Positions 9,332 through 17,327 of a stretch of 64,000 nucleotides of DNA are shown piece by piece. The translations under genes were made by a program, and so were the position numbers. This stretch comes from Lyngbya sp. PCC 8106 (GTDB lineage: Bacteria > Cyanobacteriota > Cyanobacteriia > Cyanobacteriales > Microcoleaceae). The first letter of the stretch is position 1; the number at the start of each line of letters is the position of its first letter. Location of the stretch: the NCBI RefSeq assembly GCF_000169095.1, contig NZ_AAVU01000040.1:1-64000 (forward strand), read 5' to 3'. The notes beneath the pieces are model-generated. The model was given only the letters and a program-made list of their open reading frames with translations. It had not been told where the DNA came from and searched no databases.

Positions 9332-10207
9332 ATGGAGAAACAAACTTTCGGTGGAGATTGGACTGAAGAAAAGTTAAACCGAGTCAGTAAATATTTAAAA
9401 GCTTATTCAACAATTATGAAGGAGTATAATTTCACCTATGCTTATATAGATGCTTTTGCTGGAACCGGATATAGAACACTTAAGGATGAAGAGGAACCGA
9501 ATACTTTACTGTTACCAGAACTGGTGGAGCAAGAATCGAAAAAGTTTTTAGATGGATCGGCACGAATTGCCCTTCAAATCAAGCCGGAGTTCAAAAAATA
9601 TATATTCATTGAAAAAGATGAAAACAAAGTCAATGAATTAGAAAAGCTTAAAATTGATTTTCCTAATTTATCTGAACGAATTAGTATTGTCCATTCTGAT
9701 GCAAATGTTTATCTTAAAGATCTATGTCGCAAAGACTGGAAAACACGGCGTGCTGTTCTTTTTCTTGATCCCTTTGGTATGCAAATTCCCTGGGAAACTA
9801 TTGAATTAATTGCTCAAACAAAAGCTATTGACTTATGGTATCTTTTTCCATTAGGAATAGCAATTAATCGATTACTAACCAAAGATGGCAATATTAGTGA
9901 ATCAAGAAAAGCCCGACTCAATGAAGTATTTGGGACAACAGGCTGGTATGACACATTTTACAGAATTACAGAACAAACAAACTTATTTGGAGACACATAT
10001 TCTACAACAGATAAAATTGCAAACTGTAAGTTGATCGGTCAATATTTTACGGAAAGACTAAAGACAGTTTTTGAAGGTGTAGCCAAAAATCCTCTTGTTC
10101 TATGTAATTCTAGAAATACACCCTTATACCTACTTTGCTTTGCAGCCGGAAATCAGAAGGGAGCATCAACAGCCATTAAAATTGCTCAAGATATACTCAA
10201 AAAATAG
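9332..10207 (+). CDS. tcmP: Three-Cys-motif partner protein, TcmP family
   Basis: 291 residues with the TcmP pattern: KLNRVSKYLKAYSTIM, then YAYIDAFAGTGYR (a Rossmann-type glycine loop as in SAM-binding methyltransferases), FIEKDENKVNELE, VLFLDPFGMQIPWETIE, and YLLCFAAGNQKGASTAIKIA near the end. TcmP proteins are named for occurring beside proteins with a three-Cys motif, and here the gene is divergent (140 bp) from a radical SAM gene with CxxxCxxC. The biochemical role is not established. Association with mobile or defence loci is plausible but inferred. Codon use is AT-rich compared with coaE/hisA, consistent with transfer. Confidence 0.8.
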   Translation: MEKQTFGGDWTEEKLNRVSKYLKAYSTIMKEYNFTYAYIDAFAGTGYRTLKDEEEPNTLLLPELVEQESKKFLDGSARIALQIKPEFKKYIFIEKDENKVNELEKLKIDFPNLSERISIVHSDANVYLKDLCRKDWKTRRAVLFLDPFGMQIPWETIELIAQTKAIDLWYLFPLGIAINRLLTKDGNISESRKARLNEVFGTTGWYDTFYRITEQTNLFGDTYSTTDKIANCKLIGQYFTERLKTVFEGVAKNPLVLCNSRNTPLYLLCFAAGNQKGASTAIKIAQDILKK

Positions 10208-10287
10208 GATTTTGGTTATTTTTTAGAGAACTATTCGATAGAAATGAGGGATTTGGAAAGCTACACCAGGGCTGTTTCGTTCGATAA

Positions 10288-11463
10288 TTAAAGGGTTGAA
10301 CGCAGGGGCGATAACTGTTTAACGATTTCATCGGCTTGTCCGGTAACGTGATTAGCGTATCGTTGGGCGAGGGGAGGAACAAAAACCAAGGGGTTACTAA
10401 ATCCTGAAAAAATATGAATTCCGGTTAAATTGGGAATGGTACCAACCAAGGGTAAACTATCAGCAGTAAACGCGACTAAACAATGATACCAATGGGCGGG
10501 TAAATCTTGTAAAGTAGGTAAAATTTTACCGATGGCGTTGCGAATTTGGGCTTCACTTTCAACGGGATTAATCTTAGCATTCAGATCACTTAATACGCGA
10601 GACGGTTGACCAATTCGCATTTTATTATTTAATAATTGTACCGCACTGGCATCAATAATTAAAGGCACAAATTCGTGTCCAGGTTCATCCCAAAGCGGTT
10701 CAAATTCGGGCTTGGCGGCGTCGGCTTCGAGTTGAAAGCGTTCCATTCCCGCAGACATGACAACGGTTCTTAAATTCGTCTCAACAGGTGGCGTTTCTAA
10801 GACTTCGGTATGAGTAAAATGTAAGCGAATAGAAATTCCCGCCGAACTTAACAAACTCCGACTTAAACCTCCTGCACAAATCGCAGTATTTTCGGCTAAA
10901 TAAGTCTGATTTTTAGTTTTAACACCTGTAATTTTATTTCCCTGTTTAACTAATTCTGTAACAGTGGCAATTTCTAACGTTCCACCTAGCCGTTGAAAAG
11001 CATCTAAATAAGCAAAATTCGTTTTTTCGGGGGAAATATGACCATGACGAACCGTAAAGGCTGCGGCGATACCGTTGGGGTTGAGAAGCGGTTCAATTTC
11101 ACACGCTTCTTCTGGGGTTAATAACCGAGGTGGCGTGATAAATTTAGTATAACTTTCAGCAATATGTTCGGGATTTTGTTGGGGGGAAACGGTTAAAATC
11201 AGGTCAACTTCTCGAAACTCGGTATCGGCTTCTAATTCCTCAGATAAGATTTGATGACGTTGTTTTCCGTCTTCACAGAGTTGACGAGTTAGGGGGGTAC
11301 TTCCCGACCAATACGCTAGTCCACCGTAACTGTAACGAGTGGCATTTTCCAAGGTCGAATTTTCTTCAATGAGAAGAACATTCAGCCCCTTTTTCGCGAG
11401 TTCATAACTGAGGCTTGTTCCGGTAATTCCTGCACCAACGATAATCCAGTCATAGGTGGTCAT
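10288..11463 (-). CDS. FAD-dependent oxidoreductase, DAO/glycine-oxidase-like
   Basis: 391 residues. The N-terminus MTTYDWIIVGAGITGTSLSYEL carries the Rossmann GxGxxG dinucleotide-binding motif, followed by LLIEE for the ribose-binding acidic residue. RYSYGGLAYW corresponds to the FAD-contact segment of the D-amino-acid oxidase superfamily. AENTAICAGGLSRSLL and the C-terminal TADSLPLVGTIPNLTGIHIFSGFSNPLVFVP are typical of DAO-family flavoproteins that oxidise amines or amino acids. The substrate cannot be told. It stands alone, converging on tcmP with 80 bp between. Confidence 0.85.
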   Translation of the reverse strand: MTTYDWIIVGAGITGTSLSYELAKKGLNVLLIEENSTLENATRYSYGGLAYWSGSTPLTRQLCEDGKQRHQILSEELEADTEFREVDLILTVSPQQNPEHIAESYTKFITPPRLLTPEEACEIEPLLNPNGIAAAFTVRHGHISPEKTNFAYLDAFQRLGGTLEIATVTELVKQGNKITGVKTKNQTYLAENTAICAGGLSRSLLSSAGISIRLHFTHTEVLETPPVETNLRTVVMSAGMERFQLEADAAKPEFEPLWDEPGHEFVPLIIDASAVQLLNNKMRIGQPSRVLSDLNAKINPVESEAQIRNAIGKILPTLQDLPAHWYHCLVAFTADSLPLVGTIPNLTGIHIFSGFSNPLVFVPPLAQRYANHVTGQADEIVKQLSPLRSTL

Positions 11464-11552
11464 CAGATTAATATTGTGTAGAGTTGACTTCTATTTATAT
11501 TTTGCCCTAATTTGACCGAGTATTGCGATCAATTTCTAAGGGGAAATCGGGT

Positions 11553-12194
11553 CTAATCAATCGGTTTGTATAAAATCGTTTTTCCCCGTCGCTTTCCTGA
11601 GTCTTCCCAACCTCTTTGTTGTAATTCCCCAATGCGATTGAGAGTGGTAATATAAGGTGCAGAAACTCCTAAAATCTCACCTAACTCTTTAGCCGTTTTT
11701 AGGGTAAGAACATTATTTTTTCGTTGAGGTGCTTTAGGTTGAGGCTTTTCTGGGGTTGAGGTTGGGGCTGAAGGTTCACTTCTTGCCTGCTCATTAATAT
11801 TGAATTTAAGATGACGTTCAAACACTTGTTGAATTAATTTATCGAGTCGATTTTCAACTTGATTTGATAGATAATTTTCTAGATTTTTTTGAATATAATC
11901 TTCAACAATTTCTGCCATTTTTTCGGTGAGAATTTGCTCTAAGTTTATTGGAGAAGATTGAGAATTTGCCGTAGGATTTTTGTCGGTTTGTTCTAGATAA
12001 TTAATGATTAATTGACTTAAAACTTTTGGTGTTGTGCTGTCTTGTTCAATGCACCTAGCTTGAAAACGTTGCCATAATTCCTGGCTAATTTTAAAGCTTG
12101 CTAGGGTTTGTTCGTTCACCTCTTGTTTGTTTGATCGCTCTACCAACGATTTTACCCTAATTTTTTCAACTGTTAGATATAAAAAGTTTAGCAA
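11553..12194 (-). CDS. Predicted DNA-binding protein with N-terminal RHH-like and C-terminal HTH-like segments
   Basis: 213 residues from a TTG; a later TTG (at VERSNKQEV) could be the true start, so the first ~18 residues are uncertain. Residues 30-70 (ASFKISQELWQRFQARC...PKVLSQLIINYLEQT) look like a ribbon-helix-helix/CopG unit. Residues 80-135 are helical and charged, probably an oligomerising segment. A Pro/Ser-rich linker (SAPTSTPEKPQPKAPQ) leads to LKTAKELGEILGVSAPYITTLNRIGEL, which reads as a helix-turn-helix. It lies downstream of dndD on the same strand (139 bp gap) and might regulate the dnd genes. It does not resemble DndE. Function is inferred only from these segments. Confidence 0.6.
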   Translation of the reverse strand: MLNFLYLTVEKIRVKSLVERSNKQEVNEQTLASFKISQELWQRFQARCIEQDSTTPKVLSQLIINYLEQTDKNPTANSQSSPINLEQILTEKMAEIVEDYIQKNLENYLSNQVENRLDKLIQQVFERHLKFNINEQARSEPSAPTSTPEKPQPKAPQRKNNVLTLKTAKELGEILGVSAPYITTLNRIGELQQRGWEDSGKRRGKTILYKPID

Positions 12195-12333
12195 AAAATT
12201 GAGCGATTCTAACTATTAGAATTAACTTTTAATAAGCTATTAACAATTATTTCTGTTTAATATGATTTTAATAAAAGTCTTTCTCAATAAAAAGATCAAT
12301 ATTTGACTTCTACCGATGGACAGCTTCCTGAAG

Positions 12334-14319
12334 TTAAGAAAAGAAGTAACCCGGTTCCACAACAGTTTGACGCTGACTAGAATCGTATTTCAGTAGATAC
12401 TCATGGGCGATCGCTTCTTGTTCACGTAGGTTGTGAACTTCACTTTCACCAATTTCGGTGTCGGTTGACAGCAAAATCACCTGATGGCTAGCGGAGGGAA
12501 AATAACGTTCAATCAGGTTTTGGCGGTGGGAGGAGTCGAGGCGTCCGAGAGGGGTGTCAATGGCAACGGGGAGGTTGCGTCCTGATACTCTTGCTAACCC
12601 CCACAGAAAAGCGATCGCCAGGAGTTGCTTTTCTCCAGCAGAAAGGCGATGTTTGGGAACAGGTTTTCCTTCTAGGTTGTAGAGAGAGAGGCTAAAGTCA
12701 TGGGTATCAATCCCAACTCGATGAACTAAATCTGATTTATGTAATAGATAACGAAAGCATTCTGCAACTTCAACTTCGAGTTTATTAAGTTTTTTGAGAG
12801 TAAGTTGTTCTTTAAAAACTTTCAGCGTTTCTTGAACTTTTTCAATTGATTTCACAATATGATCACTACTCTTATATTTAACTGTATTATCACTGTAGGT
12901 ATCTAACTCTTTTTTGGTTTTGGCGATCACACTTTTAATTTGATCGGTCTGGCGTTGTCCTTCTTCGTGGGCGACTTGGGCTTTTAGGAGTTCTGTTTGA
13001 GAGAGTTTTAGTTGGGCTTCTAATTTTTGATAAACTTCGGGCGCTGCGGCGGTTTGCAGTTGGGTATCAATGGCATCAATTTCATTTTTTAGGGTTTTAA
13101 GTTGTTCTAAATAAACTTTTGCTTGTTGGGTTTGAGTGGGTAACTGAGAGTTAAGGATTACTTTTAATTGATTGAATGCTTCAGTCTCCATTTCTAAATA
13201 GGGTTGAATTCCGGTTTCAATTTCTTGTTCTAAAACTTGATTTTCTTCTTGCAGGAAAGATTGAATTTGATTAACAGATTGGGAATCAAGGGAAAGTTGA
13301 TTAATATAATTAATTAAACGGCTATCTCGTTCTTGTAAAACTTCACGGGCTGCCATTGATTGTTGACGTTTCAGTTCTTTTTCGGCTTGAGTTTCTGCTT
13401 GATGAAGCAACGGAGAAATTAAGTTTAAAGGAAGGGTTTCACCGGCTAAGTCTCGTAAGCTTTTACGTTGAGTTTCAATGGTGACTTCTAACTCTTTAAT
13501 TTTCGTTTCTAGCTGAGAACGTTCTTGGGCAATTTTTCCCCCTTCTGAAACAAATTTTTCGGAGGCTTTCTTTTGATGCTTTTCGGCTAACTCTAGTTGT
13601 TGTTTGAGGGTTTGGAGTTTTTGTTCTGAAACTTGTTTTTCTTCCTGCTGTTGGGCGAGACGTTGTTCTATCTGTTCAATTTCTGCCCGTTCTTCGACAC
13701 CTGCTAGGTCTTTTAGTTTCCGTTGATTTAGAATATTCAAATCCATTGATAAACGGGTTGCTAGTTCGAGTCCAAGCAAGTTAGAAATCGCATCGATAAC
13801 AGCTTGAGGAGGCTTCTCTAATTCTGCTAGTTCTTTAACTTGTTCGCCGTCAAACAAGAATAAATTAGAAATCCCTAAAGGCAGTATATTTTCAATGTAT
13901 TCATCCCAAATCCTCGCAATTGATTTATCCGGCCATTCTCCAATTACAATCCCTAATTCATCTTTACCATCTTTGGGGTTTTTTGTCCAGGTTCTCACAA
14001 TTCGCCATTCTGCCATTTTCCCCTCTTTGACGTGTTCAAATACCAGTTCAACCCGAGTTTTTTCTATGGGTGAGGTATTACTATTTACACATTGGGTTAA
14101 AAAGTCATTGTAGCTGAAATTTCCTCGGGTAGAACATTGGGCGCGTTGTCCGTAGAGGGCGAGACGAATAGCATCCATCATAGTTGTTTTTCCGCCACCA
14201 TTCATCCCCCCAAATAAGATAATAGGGCGTAGGTTGCCGTTATTTTCAGGGCGAAGATTGATGACTTGTCTTCCTTGGTAGGGGCCGAAGTTTTGTAGGA
14301 CGAGTTCGAGGAAAATCAT
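12334..14319 (-). CDS. dndD: DNA phosphorothioation protein DndD (SMC-like ATPase)
   Basis: 661 residues. DndD is an ATPase with SMC/Rad50 architecture and a component of the complex that puts sulphur into the DNA backbone. Walker A is GGMNGGGKTTMMDAIRLALYG (about residues 37-57). FLFDGEQVKELAEL follows the head, a long coiled coil covers about 200-480 (EEKQVSEQKLQTLKQQ and similar), and the ABC-type signature HRLSAGEKQLLAIAFLWG and Walker B LPVAIDTPLGRLD close the second half (about 557-595). It is downstream of dndC on the same strand but separated by 386 bp filled with tandem repeats, so it may have its own promoter. Its C-terminus faces the RHH/HTH gene. Confidence 0.93.
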   Translation of the reverse strand: MIFLELVLQNFGPYQGRQVINLRPENNGNLRPIILFGGMNGGGKTTMMDAIRLALYGQRAQCSTRGNFSYNDFLTQCVNSNTSPIEKTRVELVFEHVKEGKMAEWRIVRTWTKNPKDGKDELGIVIGEWPDKSIARIWDEYIENILPLGISNLFLFDGEQVKELAELEKPPQAVIDAISNLLGLELATRLSMDLNILNQRKLKDLAGVEERAEIEQIEQRLAQQQEEKQVSEQKLQTLKQQLELAEKHQKKASEKFVSEGGKIAQERSQLETKIKELEVTIETQRKSLRDLAGETLPLNLISPLLHQAETQAEKELKRQQSMAAREVLQERDSRLINYINQLSLDSQSVNQIQSFLQEENQVLEQEIETGIQPYLEMETEAFNQLKVILNSQLPTQTQQAKVYLEQLKTLKNEIDAIDTQLQTAAAPEVYQKLEAQLKLSQTELLKAQVAHEEGQRQTDQIKSVIAKTKKELDTYSDNTVKYKSSDHIVKSIEKVQETLKVFKEQLTLKKLNKLEVEVAECFRYLLHKSDLVHRVGIDTHDFSLSLYNLEGKPVPKHRLSAGEKQLLAIAFLWGLARVSGRNLPVAIDTPLGRLDSSHRQNLIERYFPSASHQVILLSTDTEIGESEVHNLREQEAIAHEYLLKYDSSQRQTVVEPGYFFS

Positions 14320-14326
14320 GGTGGGG

Positions 14327-14624
14327 GTATGGTAACGGATATGGTAACGGATGGGTTAACTTTGGGTTTTTGAGGTTTATGCTTTTGGAAACGGATATGG
14401 TAACGGATATGGTAACGGATGGGTTAACTTTGGGTTTTTGAGGTTTATGCTTTTGGAAACGGATATGGTAACGGATATGGTAACGGATGGGTTAACTTTG
14501 GGTTTTTGAGGTTTATGCTTTTGGAAACGGATATGGTAACGGATATGGTAACGGATGGGTTAACTTTGGGTTTTTGAGGTTTATGCTTTTGGAAACGGAT
14601 GGGTTAACTTTGGGTGGGTTGAAA
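14327..14624. repeat. 68-bp tandem repeat with nested 12-bp units between dndC and dndD
   Basis: About four 68-bp units. The core ATGGGTTAAC recurs at 14351, 14419, 14487 and 14555 (spacing exactly 68), then once more at 14599 after only 44 bp. Each unit is a 44-bp block starting ACGGATGGGTTAACTTTGGG plus two copies of a 12-mer ACGGATATGGTA; the last unit lacks the two 12-mers, explaining the 44-bp spacing. The array fills most of the gap between dndC and the start of dndD and would be present in any dndCD transcript. A diverged copy of the 44-bp block occurs at 27657. Confidence 0.95.
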
Positions 14625-14705
14625 TTATCTATCCGTTTTACTCTTGGCATTGCTTGAATTATCTCCGCCGAAGTTTAATCCGTTACCAGTGGGGTTTTTT
14701 TGATG

Positions 14706-16268
14706 TTATCCCTCCTCATCGTTGGTTTCTGAGTTGTTTGAGAATTTCATGTTTGCCCAAGTGAGTTGTTTAATGGTTTCAACATCTCCTTCTTCTGCGG
14801 CTAACTTTAAGTTCCGTCTGAGGTGGGCATTTTCTATTGCTTCTTCTTTGGTTCGTGAACTGGTTTCAAAGCATTTTTCGAGGTCTTCAAACAGTCCTAC
14901 ACGACGGGCTTTGGTGTAATATTGTCGTTCGGTATCTAATAGTTTTGCCATGAGTTCTAGGTGCATAGCGTCTTCCCCACAAATTTCTTCTAATGTTGTC
15001 CATTCATCACTGCCTAATAGACTGCTTTCCATTCCTCGATAGGCATCTATAAAAGTTTCTCCTGTCACTTCTTTATATATCCTCGGTAAACTATCATCAA
15101 ATTCGTGTTTTTCTTCTAACCAAATTCGGCGAATTTCACTGAGTTCTTCCGGTTGAATTAGGGTAATATCCCGCATTTCTTCCGGGGCGGTTTGACGGAT
15201 TTTCGTTTGGGCTTCTAATACTCGTCTTAACCAATGTTCCCGCCATTTTTTAACGTAGGGGCCGGGTATCGGTTCTACAGAAACTTCTCCATTGACATTC
15301 CTTTCAAACAGTTGTACTGTTCCAAATATACGTCTAAAATCTCTCTTGTCTCGATCATTTCTAATATCTAATTCGAGACGAATATCAACCAAAGGCTGTA
15401 ACCATTCTTTTTCCTCATCATTTTGAATCATTGCAGTCAGAGATTTATCACTATCCACTAATGTACAAACCCAACAGCCAAAACGAGAACTTCCACAGCT
15501 AGGCGTTGAGGTATCAACAACTAACGGACATTCGTTATCTGCGGTTGCCCCTCGATACATAGCAAATAAATCTTTATTACTATGTCCCCAAGGATTTTCC
15601 CATTGCATCAGATAAAGCCAAACTTCATCTGTTCGCCATTCTTCAATAGGAGTGTAAAGTAAAGAGTTTGGTATATGGGGATGGGGACAAAGGCGCTCTC
15701 GTAGTCGTTTAGCTTCCCGCTTTTCCATAATTTTCGCACGGTTTGAACTCTCTGTTTTACGAGTTCCTAGCACAACGACTGCTTCCCGGTTTGATCGTAC
15801 AACATTACGAATAAAACGGTTTGAAGGATCAATTTTCAACCGAGGTGTACACCAGCGAAATCTATGTCTAGGAGCGGGATAACCTTTTCCAATTAAACCA
15901 ACCCAATAAGTATGGGTCATTTGTGGTTTTAATAAATGCGGTTCTATTGGAAGATTTTGCTCTTGAGCAGCAATTTTTATTCTTTTTAAAGAGTTTTCAA
16001 CCCAAGCAGAAACTATTGGATTTTCTACAAGTGTATCTGTACTGATGACATAAATGGGTTTGATCAGCTTTTCTGCTGGAAGTGCTGCGATCGCATTCCA
16101 TATCAGTTGTAATGTAGCGGTGCTATCTTTTCCCCCTGAATAGCCAATTACCCAAGGAATTTGATCAATACAATATAACTCTTGAATTTCTAAAGATAAC
16201 TTTTCTAGATATTCTACAAATTCAGCTACGGTTCGATTTGGAATGAGTGGTGCTTTAGTTTTTGCCAT
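14706..16268 (-). CDS. dndC: DNA phosphorothioation protein DndC (PAPS-reductase-like ATPase)
   Basis: 520 residues. DndC belongs to the PAPS reductase/PP-loop family, carries an iron-sulphur cluster, and activates and transfers sulphur during phosphorothioation. The PP-loop is WVIGYSGGKDSTATLQLIW (about residues 39-57). Cysteines that can hold the cluster are in RFRWCTPRLKIDP and, further on, in DNECPLVVDTSTPSCGSSRFGCWVC. LGTRKTESSNRAKIM is also characteristic of DndC. It starts 15 bp after the stop of the HNH gene upstream, so HNH and dndC are probably one transcript. Confidence 0.95.
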   Translation of the reverse strand: MAKTKAPLIPNRTVAEFVEYLEKLSLEIQELYCIDQIPWVIGYSGGKDSTATLQLIWNAIAALPAEKLIKPIYVISTDTLVENPIVSAWVENSLKRIKIAAQEQNLPIEPHLLKPQMTHTYWVGLIGKGYPAPRHRFRWCTPRLKIDPSNRFIRNVVRSNREAVVVLGTRKTESSNRAKIMEKREAKRLRERLCPHPHIPNSLLYTPIEEWRTDEVWLYLMQWENPWGHSNKDLFAMYRGATADNECPLVVDTSTPSCGSSRFGCWVCTLVDSDKSLTAMIQNDEEKEWLQPLVDIRLELDIRNDRDKRDFRRIFGTVQLFERNVNGEVSVEPIPGPYVKKWREHWLRRVLEAQTKIRQTAPEEMRDITLIQPEELSEIRRIWLEEKHEFDDSLPRIYKEVTGETFIDAYRGMESSLLGSDEWTTLEEICGEDAMHLELMAKLLDTERQYYTKARRVGLFEDLEKCFETSSRTKEEAIENAHLRRNLKLAAEEGDVETIKQLTWANMKFSNNSETNDEEG

Positions 16269-16283
16269 TTTTTTACTCCTTTT

Positions 16284-17234
16284 TTACACTCTAAATATAT
16301 TTTTTCGATGCCATTCAAGCGCATCTAGTCTAGGAAAGTATTGTTCTAAAGTTGGCAAAGCTATGTGTTCGCCGTGAAACTCTCGCATTGATTTAGCATT
16401 AGGCGAAACTTCTTGTAAATCATTAGCTACTACAATTTTATAGTTATCATTAATAGTGAACCAACCTCTATCAAATGCCCAGTGATGATTTTTACAGAAT
16501 GATATTCCGTTATCAATCCTGCTGTCATAAAATCTCGAAAATGGTTTAATATGTGCGCCATCTACTATACTTTGAGTGATTTTTCGAGTTACCTTTAAAC
16601 CACAAAATGCACATCGATATCCATAAGTATGTACAATTGCTTTACGAAAAAAAGCATTTCTAACTACGGACTTTTGTAGTCTAATTTTTTTTAATGAAAC
16701 CTCCTCTACATCTTCCTCTATCTGACTTTGGAAAGATTGATTGACATTTAAAATTTCTGATAATTCTCGCTGACTCTCAAAAAACCAAACGGCTATTAAG
16801 GTATCAGTGAGTTCATTTCTAGAAGTTTTATCTAATAAAATCTCAAAGAGTTCATCATCTAATTTTGCATACTCCACAGCCTCTTTTAACTTGTTTGTAG
16901 TTTTAGGTTGTAAACCCTTAAAATCCGGCTTAAATTCTAAATGCCAGAATTGATCACTTTGTAAATAAAAGAATGGATAATGTAAACCCCCTTTATAAGA
17001 AGGATTTCCTAATATTTTCCAATACTTATTAAATGTGTCTATCAACTCATCTGACACTAAAATGTAGTTATTCTTAATAATTTCTTGGGCAATCAGATCA
17101 ATAATAGATAACAGCAAAATTGGCTTGTAGGGTGCATCACCCCGCTTTCGGTTGCTACTGACCTTCAATTCTGAAAACCGTCTACAGTAGTCCAGTAACG
17201 TCCGTTTGTCCTCCGAGTTTTCTGTGGTACTCAT
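16284..17234 (-). CDS. HNH endonuclease with N-terminal possibly sulphur-binding domain
   Basis: 316 residues. The C-terminal third is an HNH nuclease: YRCAFCGLKV...IVDGAHIKPFS...NGISFCKNHHWAFDRGWF, with zinc-type CxxC/CxxH pairs and the catalytic His in DGAHIKPF. The N-terminal 160 residues begin YCRRFSELKVSSNRKRGDAPYKPILLLSIIDLI, like the domain in front of many HNH proteins, including the sulphur-binding domain of phosphorothioate-dependent McrA-type nucleases. That link is inferred from the PYKPILLL signature and from its place between dndB and dndC. It is the first gene of the minus-strand dnd operon. It could be a PT-dependent restriction enzyme or a PT-sensing accessory nuclease; the family alone does not decide. 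Confidence 0.82.
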   Translation of the reverse strand: MSTTENSEDKRTLLDYCRRFSELKVSSNRKRGDAPYKPILLLSIIDLIAQEIIKNNYILVSDELIDTFNKYWKILGNPSYKGGLHYPFFYLQSDQFWHLEFKPDFKGLQPKTTNKLKEAVEYAKLDDELFEILLDKTSRNELTDTLIAVWFFESQRELSEILNVNQSFQSQIEEDVEEVSLKKIRLQKSVVRNAFFRKAIVHTYGYRCAFCGLKVTRKITQSIVDGAHIKPFSRFYDSRIDNGISFCKNHHWAFDRGWFTINDNYKIVVANDLQEVSPNAKSMREFHGEHIALPTLEQYFPRLDALEWHRKNIFRV

Positions 17235-17265
17235 ATTTGTAGCCCTTTTACTAGCACCCTGTTCA

Positions 17266-17276
17266 GTTATAATAAC
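17266..17276. promoter_or_regulatory. Palindrome GTTATAATAAC in the divergent dnd promoter region
   Basis: An 11-bp palindrome (GTTAT-A-ATAAC) about midway in the 93-bp region between the HNH-dndC start (17234) and the dndB start (17328). DndB is known as a repressor of dnd operons in other bacteria, so a symmetric site here is a plausible operator, but AT-rich palindromes arise easily by chance. Confidence 0.25.
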
Positions 17277-17327
17277 TCATACCTGAGAGTTTTTAAAAAC
17301 TTGTTCTCATAGCTTAATACTTTAGTG

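Noticed and set aside
11553..12194. DndE identity for the small protein after dndD
   Set aside because: Too long, and it has RHH/HTH-like parts instead of the short DndE sequence.
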